In this document: positions 18,036 through 27,899 of the stretch, piece after piece
How the letters are laid out: each line of letters begins with the position of its first letter
Position numbering within the stretch: position 1 is the first letter of the stretch
Origin: an uncultured Flavobacteriales bacterium
GTDB taxonomy: Bacteria; Bacteroidota; Bacteroidia; Flavobacteriales_D; Parvicellaceae
Assembly: GCA_943787725.1 (NCBI GenBank)
Contig: CALSNM010000006.1
Coordinates: 54,300-118,299 of the forward strand
Length of the DNA stretch: 64,000 nt
Direction of reading: 5' to 3'
Notes under the pieces: model-generated
What the model saw: the letters and a program-made list of their open reading frames with translations, nothing else
Told to the model about the DNA's origin: nothing
The model's database searches: none
Translations under genes and position numbers: made by a program

Positions 18036-20312
18036 ATGGTATTTGATTTAGAAATGATAAAAGCGGTTTATGCCCGCTTTCCAGAAAGAGTTGCAGCAGC
18101 AAGGAAATTGGTTAACAAACCATTAACCTTATCTGAAAAGATATTATATGCCCACCTTTGGGAAGGCAATGCAACTGAAGCCTATGAAAGAGGTAAGTCT
18201 TATGTAGATTTTGCTCCAGATAGGGTTGCGATGCAAGACGCAACTGCTCAAATGGCGTTGTTGCAGTTTATGCAAGCAGGTAAGACTAAAGTTGCTGTTC
18301 CTTCAACTGCACATGCGGATCATTTGATTCAAGCTAGATTAGGAGCAGATAAGGATTTACAAGATGGTATTAACAAGAACAACGAAGTGTTTAATTTCTT
18401 AAGTTCTGTTTGTGATAAATACGGAATTGGTTTTTGGAAGCCAGGTGCTGGAATTATCCATCAAGTAGTTTTAGAGAATTATGCATTTCCTGGAGGAATG
18501 ATGATTGGGACGGATTCTCATACTGTAAATGCAGGTGGTTTAGGAATGGTCGCAATTGGAGTAGGTGGAGCTGATGCAGTTGATGTAATGGCAGGTATGG
18601 CCTGGGAATTAAAATTCCCTAAATTAATTGGGGTTAAATTGACAGGTAAATTAAACGGTTGGACATCGGCGAAAGATGTTATTTTAAAAGTTGCCGGAAT
18701 TTTAACCGTAAAAGGAGGAACCGGCGCTATTGTTGAATATTTTGGTGAAGGTGCTAAGTCTTTATCTGGAACAGGAAAAGGAACTATTTGTAACATGGGA
18801 GCTGAAATAGGGGCTACAACCTCTACTTTTGGTTATGATGATTCAATGAGAAGATATTTAAGTGCCACTGGTAGAGCTGACGTTGTCGCTTTAGCTGATG
18901 AAGTTGCTGAACACTTAACTGGAGATGCTGAGGTTTATGATAATCCAGAAAAGTATTTTGATCAGGTTATTGAAATTAATTTATCGGAATTAACACCCCA
19001 TTTAAATGGCCCTTACACACCAGATTTAGCAACACCTGTTTCAGAAATGAAAGCTGCAGCAGCTGCTAATGATTGGCCTACCGATATTGAATGGGCTTTA
19101 ATCGGTTCTTGCACTAATTCTTCGTACGAAGATTTATCTCGTGCAGCTTCTATTGTTGACGATGCGGTAAGTAAAGGATTAAATGCAAAAGCAATTTTAG
19201 GAATTAACCCAGGTTCTGAACAAGTACGATTCACTGCTGAACGTGATGGATTTATTGATACATTTAATCAGCTAAACAATACTAAAATATTTACAAATGC
19301 TTGTGGTCCTTGTATTGGTCAGTGGGATAGACCAGGCGCTTCGGAAGAAAAGAAAAACTCCATTGTACATTCTTTTAATAGAAACTTTAAGAAAAGAGCA
19401 GATGGAAATCCAAATACTATGGCTTTTGTAACCTCACCAGAAATGGTTGCTGCGATTGCAATATCAGGAAAATTAGATTTTAATCCAATTACAGATACTT
19501 TAACTAACGCGAATGGGGAAGAGGTGAACCTGGCTGAGCCGACGGGAATGGAATTACCTCCTAACGGTTTTGCTGTTGATGATAACGGCTATCAAGCTCC
19601 TGCAAAAGATGGATCTGGAGTTCAGGTTGTTGTAAAAGAGGATTCTAAAAGATTACAATTATTAACGCCATTTGCTCCTTGGGATGGAGAGAATATTACT
19701 GGTGCTAAATTGTTAATTAAGGCAGAGGGTAAATGTACAACGGATCATATATCTATGGCCGGTCCTTGGTTGCAGTATAGAGGTCATTTAGATAATATTT
19801 CTGAAAATTGCTTAATTGGTGCTGTAAATTCATTTGGTGGAGCTGCAAACGAAGTAGTTAACCAATTGACCGGAGATAAAGGAGCAGTTCCTGCTACAGC
19901 AAGAGCTTACAAAGCCGCTGGAGTTCCAAGTATTGTTGTCGGAGATCATAATTATGGAGAAGGTTCTTCTAGAGAACATGCAGCCATGGAGCCACGCCAT
20001 CTGGGGGTTTACGTAGTGATTGTAAAGTCTTTCGCTAGAATACATGAAACAAACCTAAAGAAGCAGGGAATGTTAGGATTGACCTTTAATACTGAAAGTG
20101 ATTATGATTTAATTAAGGAAGATGATACATTTAACTTTACTGATTTGAATCAATTTGCACCAGGGAAGCAATTAACATTAGAGATTGTTCATGCGGATGG
20201 ATCTATAGATAATGTTTTATGCAATCATACATATAATGCTGGTCAAATAGAATGGTATAAATACGGTTCGGCTTTAAACTTGATTAAAGCTGAAGCTGCT
20301 GCTCAAGCATAA
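18036..20312 (+). CDS. acn: aconitate hydratase, mitochondrial type
   Basis: This 758-residue TCA-cycle enzyme isomerises citrate and isocitrate through a [4Fe-4S] cluster. The cluster ligands are Cys359 (IGSCTNSS), Cys423 and Cys426 ([10 protein letters not shown]). [21 protein letters not shown] (about 156-176) is the substrate-binding region, and [14 protein letters not shown] near the C-terminus carries the swivelling-domain Arg. Length and start sequence match the mitochondrial-like aconitase of Bacteroidota, not the roughly 890-residue AcnA or AcnB of enterobacteria. It is a single-gene unit with its own strong terminator. Confidence 0.96.
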   Translation: MVFDLEMIKAVYARFPERVAAARKLVNKPLTLSEKILYAHLWEGNATEAYERGKSYVDFAPDRVAMQDATAQMALLQFMQAGKTKVAVPSTAHADHLIQARLGADKDLQDGINKNNEVFNFLSSVCDKYGIGFWKPGAGIIHQVVLENYAFPGGMMIGTDSHTVNAGGLGMVAIGVGGADAVDVMAGMAWELKFPKLIGVKLTGKLNGWTSAKDVILKVAGILTVKGGTGAIVEYFGEGAKSLSGTGKGTICNMGAEIGATTSTFGYDDSMRRYLSATGRADVVALADEVAEHLTGDAEVYDNPEKYFDQVIEINLSELTPHLNGPYTPDLATPVSEMKAAAAANDWPTDIEWALIGSCTNSSYEDLSRAASIVDDAVSKGLNAKAILGINPGSEQVRFTAERDGFIDTFNQLNNTKIFTNACGPCIGQWDRPGASEEKKNSIVHSFNRNFKKRADGNPNTMAFVTSPEMVAAIAISGKLDFNPITDTLTNANGEEVNLAEPTGMELPPNGFAVDDNGYQAPAKDGSGVQVVVKEDSKRLQLLTPFAPWDGENITGAKLLIKAEGKCTTDHISMAGPWLQYRGHLDNISENCLIGAVNSFGGAANEVVNQLTGDKGAVPATARAYKAAGVPSIVVGDHNYGEGSSREHAAMEPRHLGVYVVIVKSFARIHETNLKKQGMLGLTFNTESDYDLIKEDDTFNFTDLNQFAPGKQLTLEIVHADGSIDNVLCNHTYNAGQIEWYKYGSALNLIKAEAAAQA

Positions 20313-20333
20313 GTAAATTGTTTTTAGACATTA

Positions 20334-20375
20334 AAAAAACCCCTATATCATATCATTTGATATAGGGGTTTTTCT
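20334..20375 (+). terminator. rho-independent terminator after aconitase
   Basis: CCCCTATATCA and TGATATAGGGG form a perfect 11-bp stem around a short loop, flanked by an A-run before and a T-run after, so it may also stop convergent transcription from siaC. Confidence 0.93.
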
Positions 20376-20446
20376 ATGAAAAATCGGTATTATTTAATCA
20401 ATATACTATGAAACTTGACGATAGCATTCAATAGACCTAGTGTTCT

Positions 20447-20824
20447 TTAAACTTCTTCAGGTTCTTCAATAAACTCAAATTCTATTCCCAGCAAATAGGA
20501 AAAATCTTCACCTATTTTACGAATATCATCGTCATCTTCCTCATACCTCCATTTTATTGATATTTTTGCGTTTCCGAATAGCTTTTCTGCGTATTTTAGT
20601 GTTTTAAGTAGCGCTATTATAGATGAAGATGCCAAGTAATAGAATTTACAATCAATATTCATAGTAGACTTGGTATTTCCAATTGAATCAAGCCAATCAT
20701 TTATCGGATTATAAAATTTTCGAACATTTTCAGGAAACGAGCTCCCTTCCATCACTAGAGTCCTACTAGTGCTATCTCCAGATACTTTAGGAGTGTTTTT
20801 TCCCTGTTCGATTAAAAGGTTCAT
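20447..20824 (-). CDS. siaC: SiaC family regulatory phosphoprotein (DUF1987)
   Basis: The protein has 125 residues. The family fold is seen in TPKVSGDSTSRTLVMEGSSFPEN at the start, MNIDCKFYYLASSSIIALLKTL in the middle (the Ser/Thr stretch contains the expected phosphosite) and an acidic tail after KISIKWRYEEDDDD. In Pseudomonas, SiaC is phosphorylated by the kinase SiaB and, when unphosphorylated, activates the diguanylate cyclase SiaD. Here SiaC lies 3 bp behind SiaB, so the kinase-substrate pair is conserved, but no SiaA phosphatase or SiaD is nearby. The downstream target is not visible. Confidence 0.85.
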   Translation of the reverse strand: MNLLIEQGKNTPKVSGDSTSRTLVMEGSSFPENVRKFYNPINDWLDSIGNTKSTMNIDCKFYYLASSSIIALLKTLKYAEKLFGNAKISIKWRYEEDDDDIRKIGEDFSYLLGIEFEFIEEPEEV

Positions 20825-20827
20825 TAA

Positions 20828-21415
20828 TTAAGCTTTTTTCTTCCTATCTAGTGTGATGATAAGAGTAAAACAAGACAACTCATTATTTATTTCGTCAAAA
20901 AAGCAATCTAAATTGTTATTTGATTTCATGGCCATAGTTATGAAGCCCAAGCCTGCTCCACCTTTATTGGAAATAATACCATTTGTAAGTACTTCCATAT
21001 AAAGGGTTTTAACTTCTTCGCGAGTCATTTTATTAATTTCTGTGATTCGCGACTCAATATTGTTATTGTATCTAGTAAAGATGAGGTTTCCCAATGCAAT
21101 TTTGTAAGAGTCACTTCTTTGGTCAATTGCAAAAAAAGAAGTCTGATGCCCCTCTTTTCCCTTTTCACCATGAAGTCTAATATTTTGAAGTCCTTCAACT
21201 AAAATACTGAACATTCTTTTTACGGTTCCTTTTTTGTCACCAGAATCAAGCATGAACATTTCAACGTCATTGGAAATTGTATTAACTAAATCCTGACTAA
21301 ATTCACCAAAATGACTATTGATAATTTTGTCAGTATTCGAGTTATTGTACTCCTTACATATCTTTTCATATCTAGAGCTACAGACCTCAATAATAGTATT
21401 TGTTGATGCTTTCAT
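20828..21415 (-). CDS. siaB: SiaB family protein kinase
   Basis: The preferred ATG at 21415 (MKASTNTII) gives 195 residues; the frame also has an ATG at 21436. The protein has a GHKL-like ATP-binding layout: EGLQNIRLHG (N box, with Glu and Asn) and NKGGAGLGFITMAMKS (G box), both typical of SiaB kinases. It should phosphorylate its partner SiaC, encoded 3 bp downstream. The N-terminal part (IIEVCSSRYEKICKEYNN) is helical. The role in this organism is inferred from the Pseudomonas partner-switch system. Confidence 0.85.
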   Translation of the reverse strand: MKASTNTIIEVCSSRYEKICKEYNNSNTDKIINSHFGEFSQDLVNTISNDVEMFMLDSGDKKGTVKRMFSILVEGLQNIRLHGEKGKEGHQTSFFAIDQRSDSYKIALGNLIFTRYNNNIESRITEINKMTREEVKTLYMEVLTNGIISNKGGAGLGFITMAMKSNNNLDCFFDEINNELSCFTLIITLDRKKKA

Positions 21416-21579
21416 ATTAACTTTTACACATACCACTAAAAGTTAATTTTCAAGATTAACTCAATAGTCTATGTTTAACTGCTTAAAGTACGGACGAATA
21501 TACTGTTTTTTTCTATAAAATGCATTTGCGCTGGTTTAAATTTATGGTCGATAGAAAAAAGTTGCAAAACTGAAATATT

Positions 21580-22449
21580 TTATTTGAATATGGATAATAA
21601 TAAATCAAGCTCTTTAATTTTTTCTTCGGCCGCTAGTTTTTCATGACTATACTTCAAGTTTGTGATTAGACGCTTAACAATTTCATGATTAGTGCATTGA
21701 GTAAAGTATTCCAGTTTATGTTCGGATTCTATTTTATTGAGAAATTCATGAATATCCATTTTACTCAAGATATGTCCAGAACTAAAAGCATTAATATAGA
21801 ATAACATTGAATTCGTTTCTTGATTGTTTGTTTCAAATTTATTTCCATCTGGGTAGCCTAAGATAAAATGGTTAGGAAGGTTGATGCCTTTTAAGGGAAT
21901 ATTGAGTCTGTTTGCTATTTCAAGGTATATAATTGCTAAAATAAGTGCATTGCCTTTTCTTTGATCCAATGCGCTGGTTAAAAATGAATTAGAAGGGGAG
22001 TAATAGTCGTCTTTGTTTCCCGAAAAACCATGAACTTTATATATAATATGGTTAAGGATAGTAATTTTTTCTAGTCCCGTCATGTGTTCAGTGAGCTCAA
22101 TTTCAGCATCTTGCACAAGGATGTTTAATTGCTTTTCAACCTTTTTTCGGTTTAGTTCCGGATACTGGAATTTATTTACCAATAATACTCCATCTAAGAG
22201 GTTTGTGGATCCTGATTCTTTCCAATTAATTAAGCTATTGTAATTGTCTTTAAATTGTATTTCATGGATGATATTTTCAAGTTTGATCAAATAGTTTTTT
22301 CCGAATGGATTTTTCTCCCAAGCTTTTTCAATGGTTGGAATAACATCAATTCCCAAGAAAACCAGTTCATTTTTTACCTGCATGAAAATATCCTCATCAG
22401 GGTCTTCTATAAGGTTTAATAATGCTTTTATTTGATTGTTAGGAGTCAT
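21580..22449 (-). CDS. SirB1 family transglutaminase-like protein
   Basis: The protein has 289 residues. The core block PSNSFLTSALDQRKGNAL followed by ILAIIYLEIANRLNIPLKGI and LPNHFILGY is the SirB1/transglutaminase-like domain (about 160-215); the family keeps the fold but not a complete Cys-His-Asp triad. The N-terminal 130 residues are helical (IKALLNLIEDPDEDIF), as is usual for the family. No enzymatic role is established. It is a separate unit ahead of siaB on the same strand, with a gap of about 140 bp. Confidence 0.8.
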   Translation of the reverse strand: MTPNNQIKALLNLIEDPDEDIFMQVKNELVFLGIDVIPTIEKAWEKNPFGKNYLIKLENIIHEIQFKDNYNSLINWKESGSTNLLDGVLLVNKFQYPELNRKKVEKQLNILVQDAEIELTEHMTGLEKITILNHIIYKVHGFSGNKDDYYSPSNSFLTSALDQRKGNALILAIIYLEIANRLNIPLKGINLPNHFILGYPDGNKFETNNQETNSMLFYINAFSSGHILSKMDIHEFLNKIESEHKLEYFTQCTNHEIVKRLITNLKYSHEKLAAEEKIKELDLLLSIFK

Positions 22450-22545
22450 TTTATTTTAAAAACGTAATTTCTCCATGTGGGGTTACTCTATTTTAAGGTT
22501 TAATTGACGTGAAACCGAATATTTTGGTTAAAACAATAGTGAAGT

Positions 22546-23442
22546 TTAAGCTGTTAACCTTGTTAGCACAATTTGTATTAGTTTATCGACAGTTAATTTA
22601 TAATCTTTACTGTATTCTCCTTTAAATCTATTCGCAATAATGGCACAAACAGTACATGCGTTGTGTCCTAGCATCCCTGATAAGGCATAAAGCGCAGATG
22701 TTTCCATTTCGAAATTAGTTATTTTTAGGCCATGGTGATTGAATTCATTTAATTGCTCATTCAGGTTTGGGATTTTTGCGGCTAACCTCAGCGATCTTCC
22801 TTGTGGCCCATAAAACCCATTCGCAGTTGCCGTAATTCCCTTATGCATACCTTCTTTCAATTTTTCAATTAATTCATTACTTCCTTTCGCAAAGTAAGGC
22901 GGGTTAATTTCAGGTCCCCAATTAATTTGATTCTCAAAAGTTTCTTTAAGAAGTAATTCATCTTTTTCAAAAACTCCATCATAAAAACCTGCAAGACCAT
23001 CAAATCCTAATCCGTATTCCGAAACTACAAAGGAGTCGACTGGTATGCTAGCTTGGAGAGAACCGCTTGTTCCAAGACGTATAATATTTAATTGTCGATG
23101 TTCTTTTTTTGTTATTTTTTGATGAAAATCGATATTAACTAGTGCATCTAGTTCATTAATTACGATATCAATGTTATCGCACCCAATACCAGTAGAAATT
23201 ACAGTTAGACGCTTTCCATTGAATATTCCCGTATGCGTAACAAACTCCCTGTTTTCTACCCTTAACTCAATGGAGTCAAAGTGTTGCGAAATTTGTTTGA
23301 CTCTGTTTTGGTCTCCAACCACAATTATATCATCCGCAATATCATTAGGATGTAGGTTTAAATGATATATTTTTCCTTCTTCAGTAATTATTAATTCTGA
23401 AGGTGCAATTGGTGTATTGTGTTCGATTGTTCTATTCAGCAT
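22546..23442 (-). CDS. nucleoside phosphorylase (uridine phosphorylase-like)
   Basis: This 298-residue protein belongs to the PNP/UDP family of nucleoside phosphorylases. Visible elements are IIVVGDQNRVKQIS (phosphate-binding start of the NP-I fold), VISTGIGCDNIDIVINEL (90-110), RLGTSGSLQ and the C-terminal nucleoside-binding segment ITNFEMETSALYALSGMLG, whose Glu-Met-Glu is the ribose-binding signature. Uridine phosphorylases and 5'-methylthioadenosine-type enzymes share this pattern, so the base is not certain. It is the second nucleoside phosphorylase of the window. A terminator separates it from the upstream DUF4197 gene. Confidence 0.85.
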   Translation of the reverse strand: MLNRTIEHNTPIAPSELIITEEGKIYHLNLHPNDIADDIIVVGDQNRVKQISQHFDSIELRVENREFVTHTGIFNGKRLTVISTGIGCDNIDIVINELDALVNIDFHQKITKKEHRQLNIIRLGTSGSLQASIPVDSFVVSEYGLGFDGLAGFYDGVFEKDELLLKETFENQINWGPEINPPYFAKGSNELIEKLKEGMHKGITATANGFYGPQGRSLRLAAKIPNLNEQLNEFNHHGLKITNFEMETSALYALSGMLGHNACTVCAIIANRFKGEYSKDYKLTVDKLIQIVLTRLTA

Positions 23443-23452
23443 TGTATAAAAA

Positions 23453-23484
23453 TAAAAAAAAGCTTAGATAAATGAGCTTTTTTT
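23453..23484 (-). terminator. rho-independent terminator after the DUF4197 gene
   Basis: On the minus strand an A-run leads into AAAGCTCA, a short loop and TAAGCTTT, followed by T8. It lies between the DUF4197 stop and the nucleoside phosphorylase start. Confidence 0.7.
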
Positions 23485-23495
23485 TGATTAGGTTC

Positions 23496-24245
23496 TTAAT
23501 CAATAAAGCTAAATACTTTTTTCAAAATATCAGTGACTCTGGCAAGCGGGTCTTTACGAATGTTTTTTTCTTCTTTTTCAACTAATAGAAAAAGCCCTTT
23601 AATTGCTCGTTCGGTAACAAATGCATTCAAATCTGTATTTACGTCGCTTCCTCCCGTTAAAATGTTAGCGCTGTTGTATGCTTTAGTTAAAGGTGTCCAG
23701 TATTTAGTCAATTGAACTTTATCAATGGCTGCCTTTACTTTGGGAGAAAATGCAGAAACCAATTTACTGGTCGTTTTATCTCGTAGATAATTTGTGGCGG
23801 CATTATCTTCTCCTTTTAGTATAGCAAAACCATCACCAATACTCATGTCTTTAATAGCTTGGATAAAAATTGGCCCTGCTTCTTTCGTTGCTTCTTCGGC
23901 AGCTCTATTTAAAGTTAATTCAAATTGATCTACCTTATTTTGCAAACCTAAATCAATAGCTTTATCTTTTACCTTTTGCGCATCAGGGGGGAAAGGAAGT
24001 TTAATTGAGGGGTTTTTAAAGAATCCATCAGTAGCAGAGGCAAGGCCTGAGCCTTTATTGATCCCTACCGTCAGTGCTTCTTTTAATCCACTAATTACCT
24101 CGTCGTTTGTTAATGCTGTAGTTTCGTTGTGTCCGCCTCCTGTTTCAATAGCAGTGGTAGCCGTTTCAGCAATGCTTGTTAGTTCGTCACAACTTGCAAA
24201 GGTCAATGTAATTGACACAGTAAATATCATTAATTTATTTTTCAT
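23496..24245 (-). CDS. DUF4197 lipoprotein
   Basis: The ATG at 24245 is chosen because it starts a lipoprotein signal peptide (MKNKLMIFTVSITLTFASC, acylated Cys19); the frame itself is open to 24302. The mature protein shows the DUF4197 pattern: ALTNDEVISGLKEALTVGI followed by GSGLASATDGFF, LPFPPDAQKV, LNRAAEEATKEAGPIF and a C-terminal FVTERAIKGLF. Members are periplasmic or outer-membrane-anchored helical proteins of unknown function. It is divergent from cinA, which begins 101 bp away. Confidence 0.85.
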   Translation of the reverse strand: MKNKLMIFTVSITLTFASCDELTSIAETATTAIETGGGHNETTALTNDEVISGLKEALTVGINKGSGLASATDGFFKNPSIKLPFPPDAQKVKDKAIDLGLQNKVDQFELTLNRAAEEATKEAGPIFIQAIKDMSIGDGFAILKGEDNAATNYLRDKTTSKLVSAFSPKVKAAIDKVQLTKYWTPLTKAYNSANILTGGSDVNTDLNAFVTERAIKGLFLLVEKEEKNIRKDPLARVTDILKKVFSFID

Positions 24246-24345
24246 ACTAAAGTTTCTCTTAATTTGGAGAGTAAACATAACAATTATTTTGCCATCTTTC
24301 AATGTGAATGCGTAAGTTTGATTTGTGAAAGTTATATAACTGATT

Positions 24346-25611
24346 ATGGATGTAGAAATAATTTCAATTGGAGATGAGTTGTTAATTGGTCAAACCATCA
24401 ATACAAATAGTTCTTGGATGGGAGAGCAATTGAGTTTAATTGGTGCATCAGTGCATCAAATAACTGCAATAACTGATAATGAAAATCATATATTGGAGAC
24501 ATTAGAAAGAGCCTCAAAAAAAGTAGATGTTGTTCTAATTACCGGAGGATTGGGTCCAACTAAAGATGACATAACCAAGCACACATTATGTAAGTTTTTT
24601 GGAGTGGAATTACTTTTTAATAAAGAGATTTTTTCCAAACTGGAAATATTTTTCAGTTCTAGAGGTTTTGAGATGTTAGATGTAAATAAAGATCAAGCAA
24701 TGTTGCCAAGTAATGCTTTAATTCTTGAAAATACGAGAGGAACAGCAAGCGGTATGTGGTTTGAAAAGGATGATGTGATTTATGTGTCAATGCCCGGGGT
24801 TCCTTATGAGATGAAAGGGATTATGACGGAGCATGTGCTTCCTCGTCTGCGTAAAGACTTTATTGAAAATACGGTTATTCATAGAACAGTTAAAACAATT
24901 GGTGTTGGAGAGTCCTTTTTAGCAGAGAAAATAGAACTTTGGGAAAATTCGTTAAAAAAAGTAAATATCAAATTAGCTTATTTGCCATCTCCTGGTGTCG
25001 TTAAATTGAGATTGTCAGGTTATGGAGGAGATGAAAGGAAAGTTTTGATGTCGATATCAAATAAAATTAACGAACTAAGAACTATAATAGGTGATCACAT
25101 TTTTGGTTATGACAAAGAAGAGCTAAATCAACTTGTTGGAAATGTTCTTGTAGAAAGTTCCAAAACGTTAAGCACAGCAGAAAGTTGCACTGGAGGTTAT
25201 ATAGCGCATTTGATTACATCTGTTCCCGGAAGTTCGGCCTATTTTAAGGGTAGTGTAATAGCTTATGATAATGAGGTTAAGATTACTAAGTTGATGGTAA
25301 GTCGTTCTGATATTGATCAAAAAGGAGCTGTAAGTCAAGAAGTTGTAGAGCAAATGGCCGTTGGAGCAATCGCAGAGTTTGAAACGGATTATTCAATAGC
25401 TACTTCTGGTATATTAGGCCCTGATGGAGGTTCTGATGAAAAACCAATTGGTACAATTTGGATTGCTGTGGCTTCTGATTCTGGAGTGATAAGTCAAAAA
25501 CTTCGCTTGGGTAATAGTCGTCAAAGAAATGCTCAGATTACGGCATTGACAAGTCTCAATATGCTACGTAAATATATTTTAAGTCAAAATAAAAGCGAAC
25601 TACAAGTCTAA
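24346..25611 (+). CDS. cinA: CinA family nicotinamide-nucleotide amidohydrolase
   Basis: This 421-residue two-domain protein has an N-terminal MoCF-like domain (EIISIGDELLIGQTINTNS at 4-22, ITGGLGPTKDD at about 65-75) that hydrolyses ADP-ribose-type pyrophosphates in studied homologues. The C-terminal amidase domain (STAESCTGGYIAHLITSVPG near 277; TSGILGPDGG and KPIGTIWIA near 370) deamidates NMN in the pyridine nucleotide cycle. The length is normal. The name refers to competence induction in Streptococcus, and no competence operon is present here. It overlaps the stop of the convergent DUF6089 gene. Confidence 0.93.
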   Translation: MDVEIISIGDELLIGQTINTNSSWMGEQLSLIGASVHQITAITDNENHILETLERASKKVDVVLITGGLGPTKDDITKHTLCKFFGVELLFNKEIFSKLEIFFSSRGFEMLDVNKDQAMLPSNALILENTRGTASGMWFEKDDVIYVSMPGVPYEMKGIMTEHVLPRLRKDFIENTVIHRTVKTIGVGESFLAEKIELWENSLKKVNIKLAYLPSPGVVKLRLSGYGGDERKVLMSISNKINELRTIIGDHIFGYDKEELNQLVGNVLVESSKTLSTAESCTGGYIAHLITSVPGSSAYFKGSVIAYDNEVKITKLMVSRSDIDQKGAVSQEVVEQMAVGAIAEFETDYSIATSGILGPDGGSDEKPIGTIWIAVASDSGVISQKLRLGNSRQRNAQITALTSLNMLRKYILSQNKSELQV

Positions 25612-26501
25612 AACTTAGCTCTAACTTTACGCGCTGTTTTTTTCTTTGCACGTCTGAAATTATACGATTTTTTGTAGAATGAGTTTTGACCTCTTATCAA
25701 ATAGCCGTAGGAAAAAGTAGTAAACATATAGTTGTCTTTATGGGTGGGGTCACCTCTTTTTTGTCCAACATCAAAATTTGCTAAAAACTGTTCGTCAGCG
25801 TTTGTTAATCCAGATTGATTGCCAATATTACCCTCAAGTGGCCCCTGGTAAAAAACGGTACTTATGTCATCCAAGTAATCCGTAAAAGTAACAGTCCACG
25901 TAAAGTCCCATCCAATTCGGTGTTTATTCTTGTAAGTGAAAAATACTCCAGCTCCAACTGGAATGCCTATTTGCCATTTGCTATACTTTACTCCTTCAGT
26001 CTCAAGGGGTTGTAGCGCAGTCCAAGAAGAACCATCAAAGCTTCCTTTCGGGTTGTGGTTAAATCCACTAATTCCAAGATGCGCATAGGTTTTTAGGTCT
26101 AGCATATACCTTCCTTTTCCTCCAATATCATTCGCTTCATAAATATAGTATTCAGCTTTAGCTGAAATTTCTAATATATTGTTTCTAAACCTTAAATTTC
26201 GGGTATTTCTTCCTTTGTTCGACGATAGAGCATCATCACCTTTTATTCTGCCATAATTAATACTAACATTTCCGGCTAATGTTGGAAGGAATTTATAACG
26301 CGCATAACCACCAAACACCCATTGGGTTTGACTTAATTTCATGTCCATTATGAAATCTCTTCTCGTTTTCTCCTGGCCTCCAATATCTCCGAGGTAGTTT
26401 GTTGCCCCTAACTTAATACCATAATCAAAATTGTATTGTGAGCTTCCTAACAATAAAATAAGAGACAAAAATGTCGTTAATGCTAACCTGATATTATTCA
26501 T
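25608..26501 (-). CDS. DUF6089-like outer-membrane beta-barrel protein
   Basis: The 297-residue product has a signal peptide (1-22) and a mature N-terminus NFDYGIKLGATNYLGDIGG, the start typical of the DUF6089/PorT-like barrels of Bacteroidota. Alternating aromatic and glycine strands follow (WVFGGYARYKFLPTLAGNVS, EISAKAEYYIYEANDIGG, GVFFTYKNKHRIGWDFTWTV). The end is strongly basic (KKTARKVRAKF) with a terminal Phe. Related proteins are outer-membrane components, some near the type IX secretion machinery. The specific role is unknown. Confidence 0.7.
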   Translation of the reverse strand: MNNIRLALTTFLSLILLLGSSQYNFDYGIKLGATNYLGDIGGQEKTRRDFIMDMKLSQTQWVFGGYARYKFLPTLAGNVSINYGRIKGDDALSSNKGRNTRNLRFRNNILEISAKAEYYIYEANDIGGKGRYMLDLKTYAHLGISGFNHNPKGSFDGSSWTALQPLETEGVKYSKWQIGIPVGAGVFFTYKNKHRIGWDFTWTVTFTDYLDDISTVFYQGPLEGNIGNQSGLTNADEQFLANFDVGQKRGDPTHKDNYMFTTFSYGYLIRGQNSFYKKSYNFRRAKKKTARKVRAKF

Positions 26502-26935
26502 CCTTCCAATTACAAGAACAAATATAAATATACATTACCTAGAAAACAAGTTCAGATTGGGATATTAAGCCATTATTTTGTTTTGCGGAATAACGTTAAA
26601 TGTAAAATAAGTATTAATGCATTTTTATATAGTGTCGACTCTTTTAACCTCGTAAAATAAGTCTAAATCTGCAACACTCTTCTTCAATGGAACATGTTAC
26701 AACTCAGAATATATTGGAATAGCAGGATTTCAATACAAAATATTTTTTTGCTTAAACGAAGGATGTATAGAAAATCTGTACTTCTATTTCCAAATGGTTA
26801 ATTTAATGACAGTAATGAAAATTCCTGAATATTTAATAAAAACGAAATAGTAGAAAGGATAGAATTCTGTACTTTCGTTATTCATTCGAATAGAATTTTT
26901 ATTGAGTTAATTTTTTTGGATTTAAAATACTGTAA
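26502..26935. other. intergenic region without recognised genes
   Basis: The 434 bp between the divergent DUF6089 and nitronate monooxygenase genes are AT-rich and contain no plausible open frame, tRNA or stem-loop that I can support. TACTTTCG at 26870-26877, 59 bp before the downstream ATG, is a weak match to the TAnnTTTG promoter element. Confidence 0.4.
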
Positions 26936-27889
26936 ATGAATAAGATATTGGGTTTGTTTAATGTGAAATATCCTATTGTTCAGGGAGGGATGATATGGTG
27001 TAGCGGATGGGAATTGGCAAGTGCAGTAAGCAATGCAGGTGGTTTGGGTATAATTGGTTCCGGATCTATGTATCCTGAGGTTCTAAAAGATCATATTGTG
27101 AAATGTAAAAACGCTACGGACAAACCTTTTGCGGTGAATTTACCCATGTTATATCCAGATATTGAAAAACATGTTAAAACCATAATTGATTTGGAAGTAC
27201 CAATTGTTTTTACTTCAGCCGGTAATCCTAAAATTTGGACGAAACACCTACAAGAACATGGTATTGTGGTCGTACACGTTGTTTCAAGTGTAAAGTTTGC
27301 ATTAAAAGCAGAAGCTGCAGGTGTTGATGCAATAGTGGTAGAAGGCTTTGAGGCAGGAGGTCACAATGGAAGAGATGAAACAACTACGCTTTGTTTGATT
27401 CCAATGGTAGTTCAGCAAGTTAATATACCTGTCCTTGCTGCGGGAGGTGTTGGTTCTGGTCGTTCAATGTTAGCATGCATGGTTCTTGGGGCAGATGGTG
27501 TTCAAATGGGGTCTCGATTTGTTGCTTCTCATGAATCTTCTGCACATATTGACTTTAAAAATGAAGTAATAAAATCGCAAGAAGGAGACACTATATTGAC
27601 TTTAAAAGAAATAACTCCTGTTCGCTTAATGAAAAATGAATTTTACGCCAGAATTCAAGAAAAATATAAGGATGGTGCTTCAATTGAAGAACTCAAGACT
27701 TTATTAGGCAGAGGAAGAGCTAAGAAAGGCATGTTTGAAGGAGACTTAAAAGAAGGAGAGTTGGAAATTGGGCAGGTTTCCGGAACATTAAATGAGATAA
27801 AACCTGCTGGTGAAATTGTTGAAGCAGTTATGCAGGAGTTTTATGTGGCTAGAGAGGAAATAAACGGCGAAAATCGGTTTAAAATTTAG
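26936..27889 (+). CDS. nitronate monooxygenase (2-nitropropane dioxygenase family)
   Basis: This 317-residue FMN-dependent TIM-barrel protein starts with YPIVQGGMIWCSGWELASAV, then NAGGLGIIGSGSM, VVEGFEAGGHNGRDE (phosphate/FMN loop with the His-Asn catalytic area), AAGGVGSGRSM and GADGVQMGSRFVASHES, in family order. It could also be a FabK-type enoyl-ACP reductase; the AGGHNGRDE sequence favours the monooxygenase annotation, but this family is often mixed. The M16 peptidase gene begins 10 bp after the stop, which suggests an operon. Confidence 0.82.
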   Translation: MNKILGLFNVKYPIVQGGMIWCSGWELASAVSNAGGLGIIGSGSMYPEVLKDHIVKCKNATDKPFAVNLPMLYPDIEKHVKTIIDLEVPIVFTSAGNPKIWTKHLQEHGIVVVHVVSSVKFALKAEAAGVDAIVVEGFEAGGHNGRDETTTLCLIPMVVQQVNIPVLAAGGVGSGRSMLACMVLGADGVQMGSRFVASHESSAHIDFKNEVIKSQEGDTILTLKEITPVRLMKNEFYARIQEKYKDGASIEELKTLLGRGRAKKGMFEGDLKEGELEIGQVSGTLNEIKPAGEIVEAVMQEFYVAREEINGENRFKI

Positions 27890-27899
27890 CGAAAGGAGA

